Positions 8,459 to 17,311 of a stretch of 64,000 nt of DNA are shown piece after piece (the first letter of the stretch is position 1; each line of letters opens with the position of its first letter). Made by a program: the position numbers and the translations under genes. The notes below the pieces were generated by a model. That model worked only from the letters and a program-made list of their open reading frames with translations. It was not told where the DNA came from and made no database searches. Source of the DNA: Agarilytica sp033852175 (GTDB taxonomy: Bacteria > Pseudomonadota > Gammaproteobacteria > Pseudomonadales > Cellvibrionaceae); the NCBI GenBank assembly GCA_033852175.1, contig JAWSUY010000035.1:16087-80086 (forward strand), written 5' to 3'.

Positions 8459-10279
8459 ATGCGTTCACAAGTCGATAAGCCGAAAGAAAATAAAAACCAA
8501 TCGGCTGCTAACTCTATTACTCAGAAAAAAAATGCTGAGGCATCTAATTTTGGCCTTGCCGATAACCGACCTGAATCCGTTGCGCAGAGAATGCAGCAAA
8601 ACAAAACCCATCATCATACAACTCAGCTTTCGTCAAAACCACAATCTTACACACCATTGACACCCAAAACTCGCCCCACCAATGAGTTAACAGTTGCTCA
8701 CCAACCGCCAATACAAAAAAGTGTAAATAACACGGGGTTACCAGACCAACTGAAGTCTGGAATTGAAAACCTGTCGGGTTATTCTATGGATGATGTAAGG
8801 GTGAAGTACAACTCTAGCGAACCAGCCCAATTACAAGCGCATGCTTACGCTCAGGGAAACCAAATACACCTGAGTCCAGGGCAAGAAAAACATTTGCCCC
8901 ATGAGGCATGGCACGTTGTGCAACAAAAACAAGGTCGCGTCAAAGCAACTAAGCGGTTAAAACAAAATATCGCCGGAAATGATGATATCGGTTTGGAAAA
9001 AGAAGCCGATGTCATGGGAACCAAAAGTTTAACCCCAACAAGCCAATTAAAAGAAAAGAAATCAGCTGGAGTTCAGTTAAAAACAGGCATCGTTCAAAGC
9101 TTTTCAGATGATACAAATGATGACCGAAGAGATGCGGCTGGTGCTGCCTCTCGCGTAGACATGAGACTGGATCACGCCGTCTCTCAGGATACAATAAAGG
9201 GGTTTCACAAGGTTCTAATCCAATTAAGTTCTGTTAGTGCTGGCTTGAGGCCAAAACAATATCTTAGATTTACGGCGCTGACGGAGTCCGTTTTTCATAC
9301 GCAAGGCATCACCGTTGAGGGCGTGAATGCATTTTTAAACTTAAGAAATAACCTAACACCTGGGTTTACAAATACAATCGGTAATCCTGGAAGTCGGTTT
9401 GACCCACAAATTGAAGTGCACGGTGATCGCGTCGGTGTGAGTGATCAGTCGAATGCGCTTGAAATGATAGATAATCAGATGAGATCGATATCCCGAAAGT
9501 CTTATCTTATTAAACAATTGAATGGACTGGATGAAGACTCAACTGAAGAATTCAGGACGGAGCTGAATGCTGATTTTGGAATGATGAATGATGCAATGGA
9601 GATGCTAAAAAAAGAAGGCAACACCCCGAAATACGACCCTAGCCATTGGTATGATTTCAAAGGTAATAAAGTCAAAAAGGTACCGGCTACTTATTTAGGT
9701 GGTGGTGATGCTTTGCTCGCTAATATAGGCCTTAACAATCTAAGACGATACTCGCCTAAAACAATCATTCGTTTTGTTAATATCGCTAATCACAAGGTCG
9801 TGCGAGGCAGAAGAAAGGCATCTCTAAACACAAGCTCTATCCCAATAACCGTTAAGATCACCGTGCCTGAAGCAACATGGAGGCACATTTACCAACGGCA
9901 TACCATTCCTTGCTTTGCCTGGGATATTCAAGCGGTCAATACTTTTTGGAAAGAAGACCCCATAAAACTGTTTTCAGAATACCAGGATAAAATAGCCTCC
10001 GAACTTTTGTTGATCATAGACAGACAGTTGGATATAGAAGGAGAAATAAATAAAGCCAAAAAACAAGAAGGAAGCTCGATTGAGGAAGGAGGAAACATTA
10101 ACGAATCCGGAACCGATTTTTTCTTCCAGGGGAGTTACATATTTGAGGAAATGAGTACTGATGGAACCTTTGAAAAAGACGAATTGAGTATCATTTTAAA
10201 ATCATTTGCACCTCAAAGCACAGATATGGCATTTGCTGTACTACCCTCGATTCTAGAGGCGAAAAAGCCCCGAAAGTAA
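8459..10279 (+). CDS. DUF4157 (eCIS core) cargo protein with H-x3-RH C-terminal domain
   Basis: 606 residues. The leader has SITQKK at 19-24 and DNRPES with DNR at 35-37. DUF4157 spans roughly 90-187, with HEAWH at 148-152 and a closing EKEADVMG. The boundary GIVQSF near 220 separates this module from a C-terminal region without an obvious family. That region contains a striking W-R-H-I-Y-Q-R-H segment (His476, Arg480, His481). Histidine-arginine pairs of this kind occur in BECR-fold RNase toxins (EndoU, barnase-like), so a nuclease is possible but unproven. No signal peptide is present, as expected for cargo loaded in the cytoplasm. The next cargo gene starts 89 bases downstream in the same direction. 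Confidence 0.65.
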   Translation: MRSQVDKPKENKNQSAANSITQKKNAEASNFGLADNRPESVAQRMQQNKTHHHTTQLSSKPQSYTPLTPKTRPTNELTVAHQPPIQKSVNNTGLPDQLKSGIENLSGYSMDDVRVKYNSSEPAQLQAHAYAQGNQIHLSPGQEKHLPHEAWHVVQQKQGRVKATKRLKQNIAGNDDIGLEKEADVMGTKSLTPTSQLKEKKSAGVQLKTGIVQSFSDDTNDDRRDAAGAASRVDMRLDHAVSQDTIKGFHKVLIQLSSVSAGLRPKQYLRFTALTESVFHTQGITVEGVNAFLNLRNNLTPGFTNTIGNPGSRFDPQIEVHGDRVGVSDQSNALEMIDNQMRSISRKSYLIKQLNGLDEDSTEEFRTELNADFGMMNDAMEMLKKEGNTPKYDPSHWYDFKGNKVKKVPATYLGGGDALLANIGLNNLRRYSPKTIIRFVNIANHKVVRGRRKASLNTSSIPITVKITVPEATWRHIYQRHTIPCFAWDIQAVNTFWKEDPIKLFSEYQDKIASELLLIIDRQLDIEGEINKAKKQEGSSIEEGGNINESGTDFFFQGSYIFEEMSTDGTFEKDELSIILKSFAPQSTDMAFAVLPSILEAKKPRK

Positions 10280-10368
10280 ATTAAAATACAGATTAATATT
10301 CCGATCCAAGCACAGGTAAGAATCACAAACCATCAATCGTAAAGAATACCACTGGAAAAGCTTAAATA

Positions 10369-13300
10369 ATGTCTGAGCATGTAGAGAAGCCAAAAGCTAA
10401 ACAAAGTCTGTCATTGCCAGGATCAGTTTCTCAGCAAAAAAGTAATGCTAATCAATGCTTTCAGTTTGTTGATAATCGCCCAGAAAGTATCGCTCAGAAA
10501 AAAACACAATCGGATAACTCAGCAAGCCCAGCCCCCAGCGGCCCTACTCATCCCCATACCCCGGCACTTCAGAAAAAAGAAAATAACACTGGATTACCCG
10601 ACAATTTAAAATCAGGTATCGAAAACTTATCCGGCCATTCAATGAATGACGTAAAAGTCCATTACAACTCCGACAAACCCACCCAACTGCAAGCACACGC
10701 CTTCGCCCAAGGAACGGATATTCACCTTTCCTCTGGGCAGGAGAAGCACCTACCCCACGAAGCTTGGCATGTCGTTCAGCAAAAACAAGGCCGTGTGAAG
10801 CCTACCGTTCAGCTAAAAAGCGGTATCCCCTGTAACGACGATGAGGGCCTAGAAAAAGAAGCCGATGTGATGGGGGCAAAAGCGCTGGCGTCATCATCTT
10901 CGTCAGAGAATTCTGTTCAAACGAAAAGTATCGTAACGGGTGCCCACACTCCCCTTCCTTCACAAACGATACAGAATAAAAAATTGGAATCTTCATCGGC
11001 AATCAGGACCACAAACAACCCAATACAAAAGGTCGACGAAGGGAATGGCCAAAAAACAGATGAAGACCAAACTACAGATCCTTTCGCTTCATTTTTTGGT
11101 CCTGTGGTCCACACATATAATGTACAAAGTAATATCGACCGTCGAGTTGGACTGAGGACACTGGGGCTGGGTGGATCTCCTCAGCGTCCGTCCCTACATA
11201 CCACAATGACATCCCCGATTGTCTCAATCTATGACCCACATTCGGTAAGAACACAAAGCACGGACAATACAGAAGAGGAAAGATCTTCACCTCTCACGAT
11301 AACATCGGGAACATTGGAGGCACTGAGCACAAATTCAAAAGCGCTGGTCTATTTACAAAGTTTCCCTGAACGATACCACGACCTCATCAGTGCGCGTTTT
11401 AAGTCAGTACTCGATGCCGACGAAGAGCGAGCCTTACTGCCGAATGCCACGTACTTACTGGACGCAGTGCTGGAAAATTTTGATTCCGGTCAATGGGATA
11501 ACCTAGGAAAAGTATTAGAAACGTATGTTGATGCCCGCCCAAAAAGCCAAGGCGTAGTACAGGCTCCGGGGTTAGGCAACACATTCAGCAACAAGGACTT
11601 TCTTAAATCAGTTAAAAAAATTAAGGTTTTGAAGAACAAGGGTAATGTCATTCTTGACCTGCTTGTTCAAAAGAAGGCAATCCGAATAACAAACCCAGAG
11701 GTGTCGAAACAGAGTAAGCAGACATACATTTGTCTTCACAAATTAATTCTTATGCTGGACGACCCAGCTCAGGCGAAAGTTATTTTCCAAGCATCCGGTG
11801 CCAACAAAAATATGGACCAATACACCACGGAACTGGGCAAGCTTAATGCGTTTTTCACCGGTAAGATTTACATTCATCCCGATATACGGGAAAAATTTGA
11901 AGAACTCAAGAGTCAACACAGCGCATCATTCAAAGATTGGTTTCATGGTTTTGCATCCACACTGAACCTTATGTCGGGAAGATCCGATGTTCCAGACGCT
12001 ATGATCCGCAAAATATTGAAGTACGAACTGAATAAATATCATCTCCAGGCAACCTACAATATGGAGGATACGCTTCGCCTCGGCCGTCAAACCTCTCCAC
12101 TGGTAATGGAAGGTTATGCGCGAGGGATTAAAACGGGGATGTGGGATCTTTCACGAAAAATCAGTGAAGATAAGCTAAAAGAACAGCTCGAAGTAGCACA
12201 GAGAAAGGCAAATAAAAAACCCAAATCGTTGGACAACAAATTCAATGTCTTCCCTGCCCCAAAACCTTTTGCGTACAACAAGGCTTCACCAGAAGTATTT
12301 AATACAGTACCGGCAGATATCAACACCAAAAGTATGGTTTACATATCGTCTCTTAAGGTCCAATTAGTCAAAGCCTCCCATAAGACAAAAAAACAAGAAG
12401 AAGGCGGAAAAGTCAGCAGCCATATGGGCGGCCGAGGACTTCGCTCTTCTGCCAGCGAAAGCGCTGAAACCGTCGTTGAAGAGATGCTGTCACTGATTAA
12501 CGCGCAAGATTTGGATGGTGCACTCAACCTGGTAACGAAGCTGTCTTACGATAAGAAAGACCCTAAAAAAGAAGTTATCCAAAAGCTGAAAACCGTTACC
12601 CTCAACGTTAATACACTTATCGCTCCGTCGGGAAGTGACCCGATAAAAGAGACGACGGCCAATAGCGTAAAACGTTTAACAGCGTCCTATAACCATTTCT
12701 GTACCTATACCAACGATCAACTACTACCGTTTTATGTTCTTCAAAATGTTAAGAGTGTCAAAAACCTACTGGGGTCGAACGAAGATTTCCTCTTCAGCCA
12801 AAAAATACCCGCCACCGTTTCTGGGGATCTTATCGACGCGATAGAAAAATCTATCGAGATAATGAATGTCATTCCATTCACAAAAGACAAGTCAAAAGTA
12901 GAGAGCTTTTACCAACAGATTCAAAATATACATCACTTTGCTCGCTTCGCTTTTGATTGGAAAGGCGATAAGACCACTATGCATACTGCCCTTACCGGCA
13001 TGCTTCCTGAATCGAGCATTGCCCCGCAAATGACACAGGTAACGCCACACGGACTGGGAATGATCGATCATGTCGTCAACAGCCTCCCACAGCAAACGCA
13101 GGACAGCACCGCCTTACTCCACGGCTCATACTATGAAACGCCCCATTTATTTAACGGAGCAGATACCAAAGACAGCGTAGAAGACCCGTCACTGCGAGAG
13201 AAAAAATTGATTGTGATGGAGCCGCACCCCAACAATGCAGCGTCTTCTCAAATTCAGCCCCACGACCCTGTTAAGCTCATTAAAAACCTGTTCACCAATT

Positions 13301-14205
13301 CACAGGGGCCATACACCGTCATTATGGACGTTACCTTAAATCATCTTAAGGATACAGAAATTGAAGCCACCCTGAATGAGGCCAAACCATACATTCTATC
13401 GGGCAAACTAAACCTTATTCTTTTGCAGAGTGGTACCAAATTTTTCCAAAACGGCATGGACTTAGTCAATATTGGTACAGCGATCATCTTTAATGATGGC
13501 GGTAGCTGGGTGAATTTCAATCAGAAGATGAAGCAGTCTCCGGTAAAAGTGCCTCAGGATGACCAGCTTTACATCGCCAACATGCTTGTGAAGAACAAGG
13601 AAACGCTAAAACAATACCTGGATAAAATCAAAAGCAATACGGCATCGCTACGAAGCAAAATAATATCGAAAATGACCGGACAGTCTGCATTCGAAGTTGT
13701 GCCCAACTCCGATAAAAATACGGTGTATATATCATTTCAGCCCAATGATGCCTATGTACGAACTGAATTGGATATAGCGCTTATCACCCCGGTTTCAGTA
13801 GAAAAACGGGCGGAAGTGAATCAGGTTATTTACTTTAAATATTTGCTTCCCGCATTTAAGCACTTACCAAGCGTTGACCGCTCCAGTTTTGGGTTTAACA
13901 TCACCAACTTTGGCGAATGCTTCAATACTGTCCGAATAACACCCGGCATCGAAAATGAAAAGTTGTTGGCCGAATACTCCGATACGATAACCGCACTAGG
14001 CAATAAACTTTGGAAGGAACAGCAGGCAAGAAAAGCCAAAGAAGCGCGGGAAGAAAACCCTCAACGATACAGAAAGTGGCGCGACAAACGAAACTGGCAA
14101 AAATTGCTAAAACTAGGAATGATCACCCAAGACGAAGCGGATGTCATAAAGCAAGAAGTGGCTGACCATAGGGCCAACAAAAAACAGAGATTCTTAAATA
14201 GATAA
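10369..14205 (+). CDS. Large DUF4157 (eCIS core) cargo protein with a PLP-fold-type-I-like C-terminal domain
   Basis: 1278 residues. The leader has GSVSQQK at 18-24 and DNRPES with DNR at 35-37. DUF4157 lies at about 70-170 with HEAWH at 130-134. A boundary NPIQKVDEG follows near 217. The middle (about 330-880) is helical and unrecognised. The last 370 residues look like a pyridoxal-phosphate fold-type-I enzyme of the Cys/Met class: IMDVT (Asp987, the position that would pair with the cofactor ring), LLQSGTKFFQNGMD (Lys1024, candidate Schiff-base lysine, 37 residues on), and FNTVRITPGIENEKLL at 1185-1200 (Arg1189, like the usual VRLSVGIE motif). These are motif readings by eye. There is no signal peptide. 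It is the last gene before the gap that leads to the eCIS operon. Confidence 0.65.
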   Translation: MSEHVEKPKAKQSLSLPGSVSQQKSNANQCFQFVDNRPESIAQKKTQSDNSASPAPSGPTHPHTPALQKKENNTGLPDNLKSGIENLSGHSMNDVKVHYNSDKPTQLQAHAFAQGTDIHLSSGQEKHLPHEAWHVVQQKQGRVKPTVQLKSGIPCNDDEGLEKEADVMGAKALASSSSSENSVQTKSIVTGAHTPLPSQTIQNKKLESSSAIRTTNNPIQKVDEGNGQKTDEDQTTDPFASFFGPVVHTYNVQSNIDRRVGLRTLGLGGSPQRPSLHTTMTSPIVSIYDPHSVRTQSTDNTEEERSSPLTITSGTLEALSTNSKALVYLQSFPERYHDLISARFKSVLDADEERALLPNATYLLDAVLENFDSGQWDNLGKVLETYVDARPKSQGVVQAPGLGNTFSNKDFLKSVKKIKVLKNKGNVILDLLVQKKAIRITNPEVSKQSKQTYICLHKLILMLDDPAQAKVIFQASGANKNMDQYTTELGKLNAFFTGKIYIHPDIREKFEELKSQHSASFKDWFHGFASTLNLMSGRSDVPDAMIRKILKYELNKYHLQATYNMEDTLRLGRQTSPLVMEGYARGIKTGMWDLSRKISEDKLKEQLEVAQRKANKKPKSLDNKFNVFPAPKPFAYNKASPEVFNTVPADINTKSMVYISSLKVQLVKASHKTKKQEEGGKVSSHMGGRGLRSSASESAETVVEEMLSLINAQDLDGALNLVTKLSYDKKDPKKEVIQKLKTVTLNVNTLIAPSGSDPIKETTANSVKRLTASYNHFCTYTNDQLLPFYVLQNVKSVKNLLGSNEDFLFSQKIPATVSGDLIDAIEKSIEIMNVIPFTKDKSKVESFYQQIQNIHHFARFAFDWKGDKTTMHTALTGMLPESSIAPQMTQVTPHGLGMIDHVVNSLPQQTQDSTALLHGSYYETPHLFNGADTKDSVEDPSLREKKLIVMEPHPNNAASSQIQPHDPVKLIKNLFTNSQGPYTVIMDVTLNHLKDTEIEATLNEAKPYILSGKLNLILLQSGTKFFQNGMDLVNIGTAIIFNDGGSWVNFNQKMKQSPVKVPQDDQLYIANMLVKNKETLKQYLDKIKSNTASLRSKIISKMTGQSAFEVVPNSDKNTVYISFQPNDAYVRTELDIALITPVSVEKRAEVNQVIYFKYLLPAFKHLPSVDRSSFGFNITNFGECFNTVRITPGIENEKLLAEYSDTITALGNKLWKEQQARKAKEAREENPQRYRKWRDKRNWQKLLKLGMITQDEADVIKQEVADHRANKKQRFLNR

Positions 14206-14408
14206 CATTAAGCACGCATCACCCAATCCGATTGCTTGTGCATATATTTGTATTTTAATACTCTGACAAGCAAAGAAGGCACTAAGGTATGCAAGGTATA
14301 TAAAGATACCGGGAGTGTATGTAGCTCCCCCTACTTCAGCGTTAAAGCTTACTATTGGGGAAACATTACAGAATATCATTGGCTTCGATATAATCTTCAG
14401 GCAAAGAC

Positions 14409-14549
14409 ACTCTTCGGGTAATACACGCTGTAAACAAAGCCCTCGCCATGCACGCGGGTCCGATTCAAAATACGATCCTGTACGCTCGACTGCCGCATGC
14501 TCCACACCCCATCCATGGTAAATTCGGCTGACGGCTTTATCCGAAGAGT
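14409..14549. repeat. Palindromic intergenic element, copy R1
   Basis: Its arms are actcttcgggtaa (14409-14421) and ttatccgaagagt (14537-14549), a 13-bp inverted repeat with one mismatch. The interior has a GCTCGAC-x-GCCGCAT segment and CATCCATGG, shared in diverged form with the copies at 22897, 39613 and 42281. The arms differ in sequence from those of the other copies. Confidence 0.6.
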
Positions 14550-14611
14550 ATCCTTACCTTCCGCTTTAGACATATGTGACCGCCTAGACAGTATTCGCGC
14601 CATTCAGGGAG

Positions 14612-14650
14612 TTTCCTATTTCCTATTTCCAGTTTCCAGTTTCCTATTTT
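14612..14650. repeat. Short TTTCC-type tandem repeat
   Basis: Imperfect 7-8 base units (tttccta, tttccag) are repeated about five times. The reverse complement resembles the GGGAAAC repeats at 48979-49022. Confidence 0.6.
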
Positions 14651-15620
14651 CTAAGATGCCTACAGAAAGTTATCTCCCCCCCCAATAAAAGCGAGCGCGC
14701 TACGGACCAATAATCGAGCTTTCACTGCGACATAAACCAGCGCAAATAAAACCCACTCACCGCATTAATATTAGGATTTTATCTTATGGCATTAAAAAAC
14801 TAATTTTTCTCCTGGAATATCGCAAGTGTTATGTAGCGATAACATTATAAGCTAACTTAATACCATTTCGGCAATAGCGCAAACATAGTTCACACAGCAA
14901 GTAAAGCCCGAGAAAATTGACAGAAGGAAAAAGCCTGACGTAAACACCCAGCATTACCACCAAACAACCAAAAATATCGATTATAGAGTCACCACACTCA
15001 TCAAGTTAACACGGTAACTTTTACGCCAACCTTAATAAACTTGCCACCAACCACTTGGGTTAAAGAAGAAAGGGGTACTTTTTTGGAAATCAAATGCAAT
15101 TATTTTAGTTTTATTTAACCTAATATAATGTCCACTTTCGTAACCTTTCAATATAACGAACTTGATTTAGGGTTGTACCAGATCAAAACAGTTGTCACCC
15201 CACACACTTTACTGGCGCGACGAACGTTAGCAAAACCATTATTAACAGGTATAAATGCCGCACTCGACCATACGGACAATACGGCGCCATAGTGTCAAAT
15301 ACCGTTTTAACATAAGTAGATAAATTAGGTGCTAAACAAGATATTAATTTTCGAATGCACAAAACATAAGCAAACTCAGTTTTTTATCGACCCAAACAAA
15401 AACCAAAAACGTCCAACATTTACCACTCAAACAGAAAACACATCTAAGTTCTATTTTGAAACAAACCCATCGATTTCAAAAACCCCCACAACGGTAACAC
15501 TCCACATTCCGTCATATCTCTTTAGCCTACCGACGTCACTTGATGCTGTTCTCAGCTTAATTTTCCTGTGTTAGTCTCTCCGACCCTTGTGAAACTTATC
15601 ACGTAAACATATTTTCATTA

Positions 15621-15690
15621 ACGTGTAATAAGCCGTAATAACGTGTAATAAGTTGTAATAAGTTGTAATAAGTTGTAATAAGTTGTAATA
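15621..15690. repeat. Seven phased 10-bp repeats upstream of the eCIS operon
   Basis: Seven consecutive 10-base units end in GTAATA. Three are degenerate (acgtgtaata, agccgtaata, acgtgtaata) and four are identical (agttgtaata). They end 80 bases before the first eCIS start codon. One unit equals about one helical turn, so each repeat presents the same DNA face. A regulator-binding array, a curved-DNA element or a slippage-prone spacer are all possible. Confidence 0.85.
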
Positions 15691-15770
15691 AATATTTACT
15701 CATCCTTCACAAAACAATTAACAATTACTTTTATGTGCCGCCCCATTCGGCAGAGGATTGGATGTAAACA

Positions 15771-16340
15771 ATGATAGATAGTGCTTTAATTTTTATTCAA
15801 AGCCGGCTCGACCAGTACCTTAAGAATAAATTTGGATTAGACGAAGGCGTCACCGTTCTCAACAACCTGGTCGACGCCAGCGGCTCTGTGTCGCAAAAAA
15901 ATCAGAACAAGGTTGTCATTACACTCATTAATTTGGAGCAAGAAACATCAAAGCAATTTTACGGGGGGAAAAATCGAAACACGACTCAGGTTACGAATAT
16001 GATGCCATCCGTCCACTTTAACTTGGACGTGTTGTTCACGGCCAATTTCGACAGCTATGATGAATCGCTCAAATTTTTGACGGCTACGGTAGCGTTTATT
16101 CAGCCAGAAACATCTTTCAACCGAAAAAATCAACCCGAATTGCCAGCTGGAATAACCGCGCTGAAATTCGAGATTGAAAACTCGCCTTACGAAAAAACAC
16201 ATAACTTGTGGAGCGCCCTGGGCGCGAAGTACCAACCCTCGATCATTTACAAAATACGACACGTTTCAGTACAAGCAGAACAAATCCTGGGCACTGTAGC
16301 GAGCGTTCAGCAGACTTCTAGCGAGGCGGCGCCATCATGA
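15771..16340 (+). CDS. eCIS tail terminator/cap protein (DUF4255, Afp16-like)
   Basis: 189 residues matching the DUF4255 (Pvc16 N-terminal) family. The N-terminal helix MIDSALIFIQSRLDQYLK is followed by a VVITLINLEQE strand and the conserved NLWSALGAKYQPSIIYKIR-type ending of the domain. In Afp and PVC particles this protein caps the distal end of the tube and sheath and sets the end of polymerisation. It opens the operon and overlaps the next gene by four bases (ATGA), so translation is coupled. The start ATG at 15771 has a weak AGAGGA about 12 bases upstream. The upstream 10-bp repeat array is the obvious candidate control region. Confidence 0.85.
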   Translation: MIDSALIFIQSRLDQYLKNKFGLDEGVTVLNNLVDASGSVSQKNQNKVVITLINLEQETSKQFYGGKNRNTTQVTNMMPSVHFNLDVLFTANFDSYDESLKFLTATVAFIQPETSFNRKNQPELPAGITALKFEIENSPYEKTHNLWSALGAKYQPSIIYKIRHVSVQAEQILGTVASVQQTSSEAAPS

Positions 16341-17167
16341 TGCAAGCTCTTTTTCAAATAGAATTCAAACATAATTACTTTAACGATGGCACTTTAAAAA
16401 ACTGTAAGGTAGTCCCCAACAATCAAACTCAAGGGATCATTAATCGATTTTCATTGATATCAACAATGAATAACAGCGTATTTACTTTTTATTCAACTTC
16501 ACACGTTAACACCGTAGAATTCCTGGAATACCTAGACAATTTATTTGACAATGAACCGTTTGGGTTTACGCTAATATTCAACGCCGACGAATTTAGCCTA
16601 ACAACGGATCTACCGTTAGACTGGGTCGGACAAATAGAATTAAGCTCGAAAAACATTAAGGACAGTAACACCTCTGACGTCCAATTAGAGATAAATCCCG
16701 TACTGTCATCACGCTCCATATTTATTGATAATGCAATCGGAACAATATTAATCTACCCCGCGGATATTATTTCCGCAGGAGGCGAAAATGTCCGTTACGT
16801 TGTCAGTTTCGAGGCTAGAAAAACACAATGGTTATACTATTTGATCAATCGAAGCCAGACGACATTACATGACCCCATCGTATCGAATGAAGACGGCATC
16901 AATTTTGAAAAGCCCGAAAGCATCACCATGCCAAGCGGTGAAACTGCACTTAGCTTTAGCTCTGGGGATACGCAATTTATGATGAAAGAAAACCCCAAAG
17001 AGACATTTAACTTGGTCGATCGCGTCACGCCATCAATGAGCTTCAGCACCGAACAGATTGAAAACGTCGTAATTCAAGGCTTACCGACGCCCAAGAACCA
17101 CCAATTCAACGTATCAACAGAAAACACCGGTAACCCGATCTACTCTACCGTGTACGTATACCTATAA
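16337..17167 (+). CDS. Unrecognised eCIS operon protein, second gene
   Basis: 276 residues, soluble and beta-rich in appearance, with no signal peptide. It overlaps the DUF4255 gene by four bases and precedes the sheath gene. I do not recognise a family. Its position between terminator and sheath suggests a structural or assembly role at the distal end, for example a cap-associated protein. It is not one of the proteins I can match to the standard Afp/PVC set. Confidence 0.6.
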   Translation: MMQALFQIEFKHNYFNDGTLKNCKVVPNNQTQGIINRFSLISTMNNSVFTFYSTSHVNTVEFLEYLDNLFDNEPFGFTLIFNADEFSLTTDLPLDWVGQIELSSKNIKDSNTSDVQLEINPVLSSRSIFIDNAIGTILIYPADIISAGGENVRYVVSFEARKTQWLYYLINRSQTTLHDPIVSNEDGINFEKPESITMPSGETALSFSSGDTQFMMKENPKETFNLVDRVTPSMSFSTEQIENVVIQGLPTPKNHQFNVSTENTGNPIYSTVYVYL

Positions 17168-17311
17168 AACAAACGATAACGAAGAACACAATAATAACTT
17201 GAAAACCCCAAGCAAGGGTTAAGCGATTTTAACAAACTCACAATCTGTAATTTAACGTAAAAACTTATTAAATGAATCCATTCAATCAGGAAACCAAGGC
17301 GATAGAATATT

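Larger units (their letters stand above)
14206..15770. other. Long region upstream of the eCIS operon
   Basis: About 1.5 kb with no convincing gene. It contains the palindromic element at 14409-14549, a short TTTCC-type tandem repeat at 14612-14650, an AT-rich stretch and the phased 10-bp repeats at 15621-15690. It must contain the eCIS promoter. An 81-codon frame at 15329-15574 starts with GTG, lacks a ribosome binding site and is low-complexity, so I leave it out. Confidence 0.5.

Noticed and set aside
15329..15574. 81-codon forward frame before the eCIS operon
   Set aside because: GTG start, no ribosome binding site, Thr/Lys/Asn-rich low-complexity product with no family resemblance, in an AT-rich promoter region.
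15621..15690. CRISPR array
   Set aside because: Units are 10 bp in direct contact with no spacers and no cas genes nearby.
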